In this document: positions 24,270 through 36,279 of the stretch, piece after piece
How positions within the stretch are numbered: position 1 is the stretch's first letter
Layout of the letters: the number at the start of each line of letters is the position of its first letter
Notes under the pieces: generated by a model
What the model saw: only the letters and a program-made list of their open reading frames with translations
Databases searched by the model: none
What the model was told of the DNA's origin: nothing
Made by a program: the position numbers and the translations under genes
Assembly (NCBI RefSeq): GCF_037392515.1
Contig: NC_090291.1
Span: 35,301,001 to 35,365,000, forward strand
Length of the DNA: 64,000 bases
Origin: Haliotis asinina
Lineage: Eukaryota > Mollusca > Gastropoda > Lepetellida > Haliotidae
Reading direction: 5' to 3'

Positions 24270-24710
24270 GTGGTCTATGACCGATCACTCTGTATTGATT
24301 GTAAGTCTCAGATCGATAGAGCAAATGTGGAGGACGTGGAACTACTTGCTTTAATGTCATTTGTGGAACGTGTTCGTTCATTTGTACCCCTGCTTACAGA
24401 TACACATATTGAAAATATAATTATGTTGGTGTTCAAGGGCCTGGGTGGATTAGCCCCGTCCTACCTGTCCAGTTTTATTCACAAACACCAGTCACATCGC
24501 TCACGTTGATCTAAAGAGCGGCTCCAAATGGTAGTACCAACACCACGCACAAAGACCTTTGAATATGCCAGACCATGCTTACCCCACCGTCCCCACCCCC
24601 ACACCCCCCTCACCCCGACACCCCATGCTTAAGGAATGAACTGCCAATCCATATGAAATCCTAGAACACTCTCGCTGGATTAAAATCAAAACTCAAACAA
24701 TATCCTTTCA
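24270..24710 (+). mobile_element. Non-LTR retrotransposon (LINE) relic, RT C-terminal end
   Basis: Within this stretch one frame reads LVFKGLGGLAPSYLSSF. A later segment in another frame reads LRNELPIHMKS and then LKSKLKQYP. Both are patterns commonly found after the reverse transcriptase domain of CR1/L2-type LINEs (family knowledge). The segments are separated by frame changes and stops, so the element is dead and strongly 5' truncated. It could be a source of the 3'-end machinery used by the SINEs, but its own tail was not matched to theirs. Confidence 0.6.
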
Positions 24711-25253
24711 CTCAGCTTTTGATCAGTAAAATTCTTTTTACTCAGACACGTACATTGTTTTTCAGCAGCATTTACCTGGAGATCAGGGCTTTACAAGTTT
24801 TAGTATAATAAAGAATAGTAGTAAAGTATATTGTCAACATAAGTAGTGTCCCTGTGTTGTACCTGACGCTTTTGGTAACCTATACAACCCGTGTTGTACC
24901 CTGTAAAGCTGTTCCAACTCGGTGTCCGATGTATGACGTAAACACTACATTAAATCGGTGTACACACACTAAGTGTGGCACGTATTGCTGACTATTAAGT
25001 GTATGTGAGGAGAATGTTCAACACTGAAAACATTGTCTACACAGTTATTACATACTTGAACTGAGGTGGAAACTGATTAAGGCGTATGCAGAGTTGCCGC
25101 CCTTGAACAATTGCAATATCCTATGACAGTTCGAAGCCCGGTGCACCTTCATCATGTTACGAGGTTTGCCAGCACTCGTTTTCTTCAATGAAGTGCTTAA
25201 CGTCTAAAACTGTATGGCTTAATTCGTGCAAAACCCATCTTACTCTGTCAGTA
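24711..25253. other. No feature recognised
   Basis: AT-rich unique-looking sequence. Confidence 0.4.
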
Positions 25254-25265
25254 GTACACAATGAG

Positions 25266-25426
25266 TGAATTTAGTTTTACGGCACGTTTAACAATAGTCC
25301 AGCAATATATAGGCGGCAGACACCAGAATTGGGCTTCACAAATTGTATCCAAGTGCGGAATCGAACCAGGGTTTTCGGCGTGTCGAGCACACACTTGAAC
25401 TACTGGGCTACCCAACCGCCCTCTAT
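25266..25426 (-). mobile_element. SINE family T with imperfect target-site duplication
   Basis: Reverse copy from 'tttagttttacggcacgttt' to 'ctgggctacccaaccgccc'. 'tacacaatgag' on the left and 'tacacattgag' on the right differ by one base and probably mark the target site. Confidence 0.8.
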
Positions 25427-25437
25427 TACACATTGAG

Positions 25438-26769
25438 GCTGCTCATGTTGGTTATACGGTTTATGACGAGTCACTAAATTAAGCCTCACATCAGGTATCA
25501 GTAAACGAGCGTATGTTGGTATTTCCTCATACGTTCATTAATACAAATAAAGCAGTGTGTCGTTTCAGAACTGCCCTGTGTGTTACTATGTGTTGTAATA
25601 AAATCATAGAATTTTTTGAGTAAATAATTTTGGTTTTAATACTGTCTGTCAGTTAAGCAGTTACACCACGGCATGTCGTGATGTTGGGGGAAAGTCCACA
25701 CTTACCTAGGTTGTATAACTAGTTACACGTATGAGGACGGGGATGGGGCTGAGAGACTAAGAATCATAAAATGGGATGAAAAATCTTGAAAAACTCAAAT
25801 CCTCACAATCCATCCACCGCATTAATTCTGCGATGCTTTGTTCAACATGAAACAAGCCCACATTTCCTCAGGTTCTGAATATTCGTTCTCACTCAGGCTC
25901 CTAGTCAATTTAAAAGGAATTGTTGATATAAAGAATGTATACTGGAGCTAAAATGAAACAAATATTGATTTGTAGATGAAGTACATGATAGCAGCTGGCT
26001 AACTGGGCTCATCAAGTTCCATTATTGGTCGTGTTTAGGAGAATTTATTCGGCAAAGCAAGGTTTGATAACTTTACAATATTTTTTTCAAATCACATATG
26101 AAGGTACAAGTATATATTCTACTACACGCCACTTTGCTATGAGGAAGTATTCTGACTAGCTCCGGCATTGATAATGACTATTGGTATTTTTATGATTGAT
26201 ATTTCATCAGATTGCCAATGAATAAATAAATCATTATTCATAATTCCATATGTAACTAACTATTTTTGTCCAGTACATTAGAAAGTATTGATATCTTTAT
26301 TCAATGTAATTGAAAGTTTGTAATTTTGCATGCGGGTTTCTGTTTTCATTCGGAACACCCCAGTGCCTTTCTTTCATTATTATCAGTATGTCCCGAGCCC
26401 TGTCTCATTGTATCGTTCACAGAACGGTCAGACTGTTTGGTCATTCTATACACTGTCCACTCACACAAAGAACACTTGTTGTTTGAACCTTACACTCGGT
26501 GTTGTCCTCTAGTCTCGTGTTTTCTCGCAACATCACGGAGTAGTACTTCCTGACCATGTATTTATTCAACAAAAGCAGCTGAAGCGATCGTTCGGAAACA
26601 GTCGGGAACGAAATAATGGGCGACGTCGTTCGGTCACGTCCGGTGATTTACAGGAACTGTTTAAGAAAGAAGTGAATCGCTTTCACCTGTATCCAACCAT
26701 GCGCTGACCTGATGACTCCATCGACCTGTGTTGGACTGTCCGCTGACCTTCTCCCAAACCCGTAGTCCA
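25438..26769. other. No gene recognised
   Basis: AT-rich. An open frame around 26326-26553 lacks any known domain and splice support. Confidence 0.4.
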
Positions 26770-26882
26770 GGGGCTCCTTTCACAAGGCAACCTTTAATAT
26801 GGTTAACTCCCATTCTTTAACACTGCACTAAAGCTACCTTAGTGACTTACGATCTCCTTAGTGCTTTCTGAAAGAAGGCCCC
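26770..26882. mobile_element. MITE-like element with inverted ends
   Basis: 113 bp. The left end is 'ggggctcctttcacaaggca'; the right end, reverse complemented, is 'ggggccttctttcagaaagc'. 'gtcca' directly flanks both ends (26765-26769 and 26883-26887) and may be the target-site duplication. The body matches the element at 19958-20064 in reverse. Confidence 0.7.
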
Positions 26883-26975
26883 GTCCAGAAGTCTAGTTTA
26901 TGAAGTCTAGTTCATACTTTCTAAAAATCTTCGATGAAGAAACATCAGTACCTATACGACTGGTGTGATCAGATG

Positions 26976-27216
26976 TTTTATTTTGTTGGCTAACGCCACA
27001 ATCAAGTTTCCATCTAGACGACGGCGGTGTGTAAATAATCGAACCTTGACCAGACAATCCAATGAGCAACAGCATTAGCATCGATATACACAATTTGTAT
27101 GCGATAGCATATGTCTACCAAATCAGCCCACGTGACCACCCGACCCCATTAGTCGAACTCTTACGGCATGTATTAGTTGCTGAAGACCAGCTGTAACCCG
27201 GATCTTCACGGGTCCA
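26976..27216 (-). mobile_element. SINE family M
   Basis: Reverse copy from 'ggctaacgccacaat' to 'ggatcttcacgggtc', with scattered changes. Confidence 0.8.
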
Positions 27217-27293
27217 AACTGATCAAAATGGGAAGCTGGTGGTCGTAATATGTGGATAGTATAGCAGAAATACCAACCTTTGCGGTATCGGGA

Positions 27294-27450
27294 ACGGCGG
27301 GGTGGCATAGTGGATAAAGCGTTCGCTTGTCATGCCGAAGGCCCGGGTTCGATTCCCCTCATGAGTACACTGTGAGAAGCCCATTTCTAGTGTTCCCCGC
27401 CGTGACATTGCTGGAATATTGCTAAAAGCGGCGTAAAACCATACTCACCC
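27294..27450 (+). mobile_element. SINE family T, near consensus
   Basis: Forward copy with A-box side 'gtggcatagtggataaagcg', B box 'gggttcgattcccc' and tail 'gctaaaagcggcgtaaaacc'. A partial repeat of the tail follows. Confidence 0.9.
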
Positions 27451-27929
27451 AATTCGTGGCGTCGTAAACCATACCCACTCTATCACACTACCCGGTATAG
27501 CGTACAAGAGGCCTCTCGTGTATTGATATGTTCATATTAATCCTGTTTTCCCATGAACAAATGTGCGAGTTAAACACAGTGTGCTAAATTAAGCGTTTTA
27601 GGGGGGAATATGTCTCAGCAGACTACGGAAGTTGTTTGCAAAGTTGATGTTCTTACGCCCTCCAACCTGCTTACATACGAATCCGACAAGTGCTTTTAGT
27701 AGCTTGTAAAACCTTTATTTCACGCTGTTGAAGAATGTCGACTATGCTAATTTCCGAGAGCTCCTTGTTGTGAGACATTGTGTTGTATATAACACACACG
27801 GTGCGGTTCGGGCACTTAGCAACACCCGTGGTGTTTTTGTGGGGAATAAAACAGTGTGCATACATAAAACATTCAACATTTGGTACATCGGTGTGTGGTC
27901 GTGCTCGCCTTGGGAGATGGACACACGAT

Positions 27930-27965
<36 letters not shown>

Positions 27966-28050
27966 TGTGTGTGTCTGTGTGTGTCTGTGTGTCTGTGTGT
28001 GTGTGTGTCTGTGTGTGTGTGGCTCTGTGGCTCTGTGTGTCTGTGTGTAG
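27930..28050 (+). repeat. (GT)n microsatellite with GTCT interruptions
   Basis: A long 'gtgtgt' run broken by regular 'gtct' steps. The His/Thr- or Cys/Val-rich open frames across it are artefacts. Confidence 0.95.
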
Positions 28051-29564
28051 CTGTGGAAGGTAGGGAGACCAAATGTGTGTTGTAGGGGGTAGGGGCAAAG
28101 TCTGTGTTGTGTGAAATGAACAGACACAAAATTTGATTTTGTGTGACGAAAAGTGTCTCTGTATTTTTTATTATTTTGTGGTGTATGCATGTGCGTGCGT
28201 GTTTGTGTGTGTGAGAAAGAAGGGAATGTTTGTGTGTATGTCTTGTGAGAAGAAGAATGAACTCCAACTGTAACAAAGCTTATACAAGCGCTCCTTCAAC
28301 TGATTATTTCTGGGGTATGTTAACGTACTTTTTTCAAATTGTTAGACTATAGCAAAGTTTTAAACATATTGTAAGTTTAGCATGAGACCATTCCGGAGAC
28401 GATGTTGAATTGTTCACTAGTTGAGATCAAACAGGTGAAGATTCTCTGCAATCCGTAAAACCACATGACCCGACCTTGGCATTTGACGGCTATTTTTTTC
28501 GCCTGCAGGATAGATGTAGTCGGAGCCTCATCCTCGGAATGCCGCCTACTCAAATATTTGAGCAACCTTTCGTAACTTCAAAGTGGAAATGAATGCGGTT
28601 TGGGTTGTTTGTCAAATAGAAAAGAAATGATCAAATGTTTCGAATCTTTCCAGTGTGCTTGAAATTTTCAAATTACCATGGCAACGACACATGTTTTAAC
28701 AGTTCATTATTTTCTTGTGTATAAAAGTCAGGTTTCGGAAAATGAGGTTTTTTATATCTGTATAAGTCCATTCCATCTAAATATCATATACTGAACAATA
28801 AAAGAAACGCAAGTTTCGAAAAATGTCATAAAAATAAGTGTTCATGTTTATGTCCTCTATTTAAAAACTTTAAAAAAAAACCCAAACAGATTTGCTTTCT
28901 TTGGCTGCCAACCTTCTGTCTTCTCTCGCCGTCTTTCTGTCTGAAATACATTACTGCATTACTACATTCAATGACGGATGATATGTCAACAATTTAATTT
29001 AATTGCCAACAATGATGACAAATGTGCCTTTGAAGCCCTTGTCTGGATTAAGTCGTTTATCACATCTATATCTCTGTGTAAATCGGCGTCAACACTGTCA
29101 TTAGATAAGATCGGCTTGTGTACAATAGCCATATTTCACAGAGGCTTACGACTGTATCCTTCAAAGCGTGATTTGGTTGACTGCCTTCGGCGTTTAAGCA
29201 CCTGCGTTAATGGACCTAATATACCTTGCTACATTTGTTTAGCTATGTGGCATTTGGAGACAACAACACCGTTTGTATAGAGGCGTAGGGAAGTAGTACA
29301 TTAATGCATGATTGAAATCCCCATGTAGTTGCTATCTATACGGTGCTGTGCTCTGAGTGCAGCACTGCGAATGGCTTCAGCGCTTAGATCAGCGCCTCGT
29401 CTCTGAAGACATAAATGTGATAGCTACACATAACTCCATTTAAATAAAAACATGACCGAAATTAGATAGGATATCTAGAACCCAAACTCGAAAATGTAGC
29501 CTCACTTAGGACTTTGCTTTACAGAGGGGCTGTGAGTACGACTAATGGGGCACTGTTCAGGCAG
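28051..29564. other. No gene; possible lone Tc1-type end
   Basis: Unique-looking. At 28790-28812 'aataaaagaaacgcaag' resembles the inverted end of the Tc1-like element at 33301 ('acaaaagaaacgcatag'). No partner end or transposase was found here. The 100-codon open frame at 28978-29280 has no recognisable domain. Confidence 0.35.
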
Positions 29565-29661
29565 GTTTGTTTGTTTGTCGTCTAACGCCCCGCTCGGTAA
29601 TATTCTAGCTGTATGGCGGTGGTCTGTAAATAATCGAGTCTGGACCAGACAATCCAGTGAC
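29565..29661 (-). mobile_element. SINE family M, 3' half
   Basis: Contains 'atggcggtggtctgtaaata' and 'gtctggaccagacaatcc', then stops abruptly. Confidence 0.75.
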
Positions 29662-29747
29662 CTGTGAGTGCATGCAGGTACTGCACATGTAGTACACAAA
29701 TGTTGAAAAGACAGAAAAATATGGTACAACCAATACTTGACATTATT

Positions 29748-29798
29748 GTCAAACCAGTAGTACTGTCAAACCAGTAGTACTGTCAAACCAGTAGTACT
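29748..29798 (+). repeat. 17-bp unit repeated three times, perfect
   Basis: 'gtcaaaccagtagtact' occurs at 29748, 29765 and 29782 without a mismatch. Confidence 0.95.
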
Positions 29799-29926
29799 GT
29801 ACCCATATCGCGACAAGAACACTACCACCACTACAGGTAGTTGACATATCACTACACGATAACTATAAGTATCACAATTATAGCCTGGATCATAATACAT
29901 AATATCCTCCAAACTCATCCTCCTTC

Positions 29927-31038
<1,112 letters not shown>

Positions 31039-31257
31039 CGTTCCGGGGTAGAATAGGCATTCAGCAACCCGTGCTTGTCGTAAGAGACGACTAACGGGAT
31101 CGGGTGGTCAGGCTCGCTGACTTGGCTGACACATCGGAGAATGGCTGTCATCGGTTCCCAATTGCGCACATCGATGCTCATGTTGTTGGTCACTGGACTG
31201 TGGCCATATAGCTGGAATATTGCTGAGTGCGGCGTAAAACTAAACTCACTCACTCAC
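31039..31257 (+). mobile_element. SINE family M inserted in the trinucleotide array
   Basis: Forward copy lacking its first bases: it begins 'ttccggggtagaatagg' and ends 'gcggcgtaaaactaaactc' plus (actc)n. Triplet array continues on both sides. Confidence 0.9.
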
Positions 31258-31280
31258 TACTACTACTGCTGCTGCTGCTG

Positions 31281-31311
<31 letters not shown>

Positions 31312-31333
31312 CACTACTACTACTACTACTAAT
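31258..31333 (+). repeat. Trinucleotide array, distal part
   Basis: 'tactac' and 'gctgct' triplets continue after the SINE. Confidence 0.9.
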
Positions 31334-31948
31334 ATTCTTCTTTACTACTACGCCGACAGCTTCAAATACCACCACAAATACCCAAGAATTACACAATTCC
31401 TGGCAGGACGTCTACCACTGTGACTACGACTGCACTCACGACCCCTTTGGCTGCCATTGACATAAAACCTGTCAAAATACTCAATCATGAAAAAAATGTA
31501 AAAAAATGTAAATGTCATTTACTTTTCCCTTCACATACAGTAAAAGAAGCGGAAAGTCAAATTTCAATAACAAGAAGTCAAACTGGTATATGTCGAGCAT
31601 TAAATCACGTCGACGCATAAGCCTTTAATACCACGCAGTGTTCACATTCCATCCAACAGGTAGGTGTTACGTACACAATAGTAAACATACACGTCATTAA
31701 TTACCAGTCAGCTGACCACGAACTAGGTCAAATGTCGGTAGCATTATAGCCACGCCCCCATTACAAGTTCAGTTTGTGTCACAAGAGTTGATGACCATAT
31801 TGTGACTGTTGTTTAATAATGAATGTATGGATGGACACCCTAATGTGAGACTCCGGAAGTAATGAAATTGTTTCTTATAGGAACTTGACTACACGATGTA
31901 CTGCCCACACGATTTTAGGAGCTGTGGCTTTAAAGGTATGTGTATTTG
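31334..31948. other. No feature recognised
   Basis: Unique-looking sequence with no supported exon. Confidence 0.4.
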
Positions 31949-32200
31949 AGAATACGGTTTTCCGCCGTATTTAAAAATATTCCAGCAACATGATAGCGCG
32001 AGACACCAGGGCCCCGTTTCACAAAACTCTCGTAAGCTTAAGATCTCGTAACTTTTCTCGCAGCATTCCCACTTCCCGTGTTACGGTATAGGAGGTACGA
32101 GAAAGGTTACGAGATCTTAGGCTTACGAGAGTTTTGTGAAACGGGGCCCAGGAATGGATTTTACACATTGCACTCTAGTGGGAAGTCGAACCTTGTGTTT
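31949..32200 (-). mobile_element. SINE family T split by a hairpin MITE
   Basis: The tail and body run to 'gcgcgagacaccag' (32008) and resume at 'gaatggattttacacattg' (32152), followed by 'gtgggaagtcgaacc'. The head end is lost. Confidence 0.75.
32009..32149. mobile_element. Hairpin MITE, about 141 bp, nested in SINE
   Basis: The two arms, each about 50 bp, are near-perfect inverted copies. The left arm starts 'gggccccgtttcacaaaact'; the right arm ends 'gttttgtgaaacggggccc'. The loop is about 35 bp. The SINE sequence interrupted suggests a 3-bp 'cag' duplication, which would fit PIF/Harbinger-type elements (TWA or CWG targets). The superfamily is an inference and no transposase is present. 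Confidence 0.85.
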
Positions 32201-32351
32201 TTATGCTTTTATGTCCCTCAGGAAAGGAATAAATATGATATATTTTAAGGAGAATTTGGGATAAAACCTACGTACGTAGCGCTGTATCTACTTTGCCACT
32301 ACGTTTTCTCGTGATAAGTATCTTCAATTATGCACATGTTGTACCAATGCC

Positions 32352-32604
32352 GACTCGTGAAAAATCCGGGTTAGAATTGATCTTCAGTAATCCATGCTTA
32401 TTGTAAGAGGCAACTATTTCGATGAAGTGGTCAGGCATGCTGAATTGGTTGACACATGTCATCGGTTCTCAACTGCGTAGATCGATGTTCATGCATGCTG
32501 TTGAGCATTGGATTGTCTGGCCCAGACTTGATTATTAACAGATCGTCGCTATACAGTTGGAATGTGACCGAGTGCTGAGCACGGAGAAAAAATTAAACTC
32601 ACGC
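32352..32604 (+). mobile_element. SINE family M, diverged
   Basis: Forward copy: 'gatcttcagtaatccatgct', 'ttggttgacacatgtcatcg', 'ttggattgtctggcccagac'. The tail is worn. Confidence 0.75.
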
Positions 32605-33120
32605 ATTTACCAGTGTCGTTGTGTGTATGCCATCGCGTATACACACAGGGGAGCAACAACAACAAACGCTGCCATTTATATTCTCGTTTTACCCTATTCA
32701 CATTGAGTTTATACAGTCAGTAAAGACAGGTGTTAACTGTTTGTCATTAGTCCCGTGGTAACGTACACGGTGTATACTCCCGGAGACGGGTGTTGAACTG
32801 CGCCAGACTTTGTGACGTGCCTCCCGTTAACGCTGTCAACTGTCGGCGACAGCCAGGGTGGTTGGTATGCTCCACTTCTTGATGCCTGTCAAAGCCGCAA
32901 GGAGTACCTGCTCAACACGCTCTCATACTTGGATCTCTTGCAGCTAGTCGTGAAGTCCCAGATGTGGGAGGGAGTGAATCGATGATTTGTGTGAATGGGA
33001 TATAAATATGTAGGGTTAATATATACACAGGCGTGGGGTGTTGGGAAGAGGTGTGCGTGAGGTGGGATGAGAGGCATCGGGTGGGAGTAGAGGTTAATGG
33101 GGTGGAGAAGGGTGAGAGGA
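32605..33120. other. No feature recognised
   Basis: Unique-looking sequence, becoming G-rich near 33030-33120. Confidence 0.4.
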
Positions 33121-33198
33121 GTAAGATTTGTTTTACGTCTGTTTTAGCAATATTCCAACAATATCACAAGGGGACACCAAAAATGGGCTTCTCAAAAG
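33121..33198 (-). mobile_element. SINE family T, tail half, followed by (GA)n
   Basis: 'ttttacgtctgttttagcaa' to 'gacaccaaaaatgggcttc', then 'gagagaaagagagagag' to about 33226. Confidence 0.7.
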
Positions 33199-33300
33199 GG
33201 AGAGAGAAAGAGAGAGAGAGAGAGATAAGATCGCGCAGTTCATTTCGGCGTTCCCTTGTGGTAGTTTCCTGCAAGATGTGACTACAGCGTTGAGTCATGA

Positions 33301-34716
33301 TATACTACTCAAAACAAAAGAAACGCATAGCTGAAAATTGTTATCAATTCATACACTTAAGGTTCAGTAATACATGTATAGGGCAGTCATGAAGAAAACC
33401 TGAATAAACATTAACGGTCCAATGCTGTAAGAAACTGTACGTCACACATGACAAGTTTTCCAAGGTCAAGGCCGCAGAGCAGTCAGTATCCTGTGTGGCT
33501 ACCAATAGCATCAATGGTTCCTCGGTTTCGGCGTTTCATAGACTGGACCAGATTCCGGATTAAGTGCCTGGGAATGAGTTGGTACTCTTCCCCCAAGGCC
33601 ACAAACAGAGCAGGTAACGTTTCAGGCTGAGGGTCACGCTGTCGCGCGCGACGATCCAATTCGTCCCACAAATGTTCAGTAGGGTTAAGATCCGGTGCCA
33701 GTCAAGAACCTGAACGTTGTTCTGGGCAAGGAAATTCGAGGTTATTCTGTATGCGACCGAGTGTTATGATTCTGAAAAATGACGTTCTGGCGGTTCATGA
33801 AAGGAAGGACATGAGGCCTGATGATTCCATCACGGTAACGTCGAGCTGTAAAAACTGATCTAGACCTGAATGAGATCTGTCCTGCCACTGTATGAGATTC
33901 CAACCCAAACCATGACACTTCCAACACCAAATCTGTCCACTTCCTGTACACAATTTGCAGCACAGCGTTCGTTACGACTTCGATACACACGTGCTCTTCC
34001 GTCGGGACGTCGCAGCATGTAACGTGATTCATTACTGAAGATAACAATTCTCCAACCTTGCAATGGCCATGGGAGATGTTGGCGACACCACTGTCCGCGT
34101 TGTTGCCGATGTTGACGTGTGAGGACAGGTCCTCGCAAAGGTCTTCTGGAACGAATGCCAGCCTCACGTAAGTGGTTCCTCACAGTCTGATCAGAAATTG
34201 TTCTGAGTCCTGGCACTACCGATGTTGTGGAGGATGCTGTGGTGAACCTGTTCCGCAAATGTCGAAACCGAATAAACCTGTCCTGAGCGGGCGTGGTCAC
34301 ACGGGGTCGGCCTGAATTGGGGCGATCACGTGTTGATCCTTGCCTCAGGTAGCGATGACAAAGTCTTGCTATGGTACTCTGTGACACATTCAGTTGCCTT
34401 GCAATCGCAGATTGAGACTCCCCAGCCTCCAAATGACAAATCGCATTGTTGCGCTGAGCCTCAGTAAGTCTAGGCATGACGCAGAAACGCAAGAATGTCT
34501 TCCCGTTCACAATTTATACTTTAGCATTTATTGAGGAAAACAGATTTGGGTGCTTTTTGGCAAGTTGTCCTCGATGACAGTGGATTCAAACTCGGAAATG
34601 TATACAGACAACGTTCACCATAGATATATTGATTACATAGACACCAATGATTCAAATTTGAAAAGTTACATGGAAAAATACTACCTAAGCGTTTCCCCTT
34701 TTGAGTAGTTTATATA
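33301..34716 (-). mobile_element. Tc1/mariner-like DNA transposon, inactive
   Basis: About 1.4 kb, the usual size for the group. The left end 'ctactcaaaacaaaag' plus 'aaacgca' and the reverse complement of the right end 'ctactcaaaagggg' plus 'aaacgct' form terminal inverted repeats. Both ends abut 'tata', in keeping with TA target duplication. The single gene inside lies on the minus strand and is broken. Confidence 0.85.
33483..34477 (-). pseudogene. Tc1-like transposase, frameshifted
   Basis: I place the start at the MPRLTEAQRNNAI methionine (34477), the usual N-terminus of this group, rather than at an ATG 33 bases upstream. A helix-turn-helix region follows (SQSAIARQLNVSQSTIARL), then the bipartite DNA-binding region (NSGRPRVTTP). 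The DDE catalytic domain is damaged. The first catalytic Asp is Asn in FSNESRY, and the second, expected after FQ in the FQxDNA motif, is not Asp. A frameshift near 33880 and another near 33700 break the frame. The C-terminal segment with WDELDRRA is intact and ends at a stop at 33483. No active enzyme can be made from this copy. Confidence 0.9.
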
Positions 34717-35743
34717 CTGACTTGATCTTTGTGTTTGTGTGTAAAAGTGTAATGTGTCCTTTTGCTGATGGCGTTGGCAAAGATATCATGTTCTCCAAAA
34801 GACACTGATACATCAAGTAGAAATGGGAAGAGAGGGTGTATGCGTGTGTTCACCAAATGTGGTCTCACTCGCGCATGTACTCACAAACACATAGATACAC
34901 AGTGGCACCGAGTTCAGACAGTAACACTAAGCATTCTCACTTAGGCTCCGCGGCCAATTGTGAAGAAAGGAGTTGTCCATCTTTAACACGAGCGCGCTTG
35001 TAAAACAGAAGTTGACGCAATAGTTGGAACATGCGCAGAAGATACACATAATTAGCCTTGAGAGTTAGCTCAAACTAATTGGTTTGTTCTTTTAACGTTC
35101 AGCTTGCTGCTTTTTGTACTGAAAAAAAAGTCAGCCTACAAATTAAAATTACATCGTTTGTCTTTGCCGGTGTCAAACAACCAACACGATGCAATTTATT
35201 GGGTGTGTTTGGTTTGTTGTTTAAACGCATCGCTATGACAAATTGCTCACGTGAACGACAGCAAAGAGAAAATCATTGGTCTTCGCGTGCCCCGCTTGAG
35301 TGTTGCAAGTGCTGGCCATAGAGGAAACTATAAAAATCAATCACTATCTGGGATCGATATTCTGACAGGAAGATCGATACAAATAGGGAAAACAAATTAC
35401 AAAGACATTGAGTAAGGAGATTTGTAGCGACTCGTTGTCCTGATCCGATTGTGGAGTGTTCTAAATCTGTCTCACGACACCTCACGTTGTTCACACGATG
35501 TCGAGCAGACACGTTGGCATGGCTGGATAAGTCCCTGCTGAAGGCGTATAGTGACGCCGCGCATATTGCACGTGCTGACCTTACAGGGTGTGTCATGATT
35601 TTTTTCATTCTGATCATTTTATTCTGGATTTAGTAATTGATCATTATCTAGAGTTGAACTGTTAATTGTTTCTTCGAATGTTTCATATGGATATGTCTTA
35701 GCAGTTTTACAATTATATCATTTTCATGTCTTCTTTTCCTTAG
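34717..35743. other. Upstream of the ANKRD60-like gene; nothing assigned
   Basis: This may contain part of the promoter or an upstream 5' UTR exon of the gene at 35796. No SINE was recognised. The open frames near 35273-35633 have no domain or splice support. Confidence 0.35.
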
Positions 35744-35795
35744 ACTGAAGATCGCAATGAAGAGACACAAGACCAGAGTCTGACTGGCGGAAACT
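35744..35795 (+). promoter_or_regulatory. 5' UTR part of exon with a short upstream ORF
   Basis: A strong acceptor (tcttcttttccttag, ending at 35743) shows that the first coding exon is preceded by an unlocated 5' UTR exon. A 9-codon upstream ORF (35757-35783) sits in the main frame and stops 12 bases before the start codon. That stop also shows that the coding region cannot extend further 5' in this exon. Confidence 0.6.
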
Positions 35796-36279
35796 ATGGC
35801 ATCAAAGGAAAAAAATAACCTGCCCTCGAAAGGGGTGTTGACCTTCACTTTGTTTGTTATACTCCCCACGGAGGACGTCTGCTCCCTTCGGAATCTCGCG
35901 TCAGGTGTCACCGTACGAGAGTTAAGATGTCGTCTGGAGCTGATGGCTGGAATTCCCGCGCAGATATATCGTTTGGTATGTTCCGATGACGTCGCACTTC
36001 ACGAGGAGCACCGACTAGTGCTGGACAAGAATGTATGGGACGGGTTCATTGTTCGTATCCAGCTGCATGAGAGTTGGCTGCGACTTTTCAAGGCTGTTCT
36101 GGCCGACGACGTTGATCACGTGATACATCATGGCGCCGTGAACTTTCAGAATCAGAAGGTCGCCAGCCCTGGCGAAGAAGGCAAGTTCAAGGACATCATG
36201 CGGGAACGAGGCTTTGTGTCTTTATTCGTCGCGAGCTACTATGGTCACCTGAAGATGTGCCAGACACTACTCTCTCTAG
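35796..36279 (+). CDS. ANKRD60-like gene, coding exon 1
   Basis: Residues 1-161 plus one base: the ubiquitin-like region and the start of the first ankyrin repeat (RGFVSLFVASYYGHLKMC). The donor is CTCTAG|GTAAGT. The Gly codon is split after its first base. Confidence 0.9.

Noticed and set aside
27294..27362. tRNA gene
   Set aside because: A and B boxes are present but the acceptor stem does not pair, and the sequence continues into a repeated SINE body.
27671..28276. Thr/His-rich and Cys/Val-rich frames
   Set aside because: They come from the (GT)n microsatellite.
28978..29280. 100-codon plus-strand open frame
   Set aside because: No recognisable domain and no matching splice sites; probably chance.
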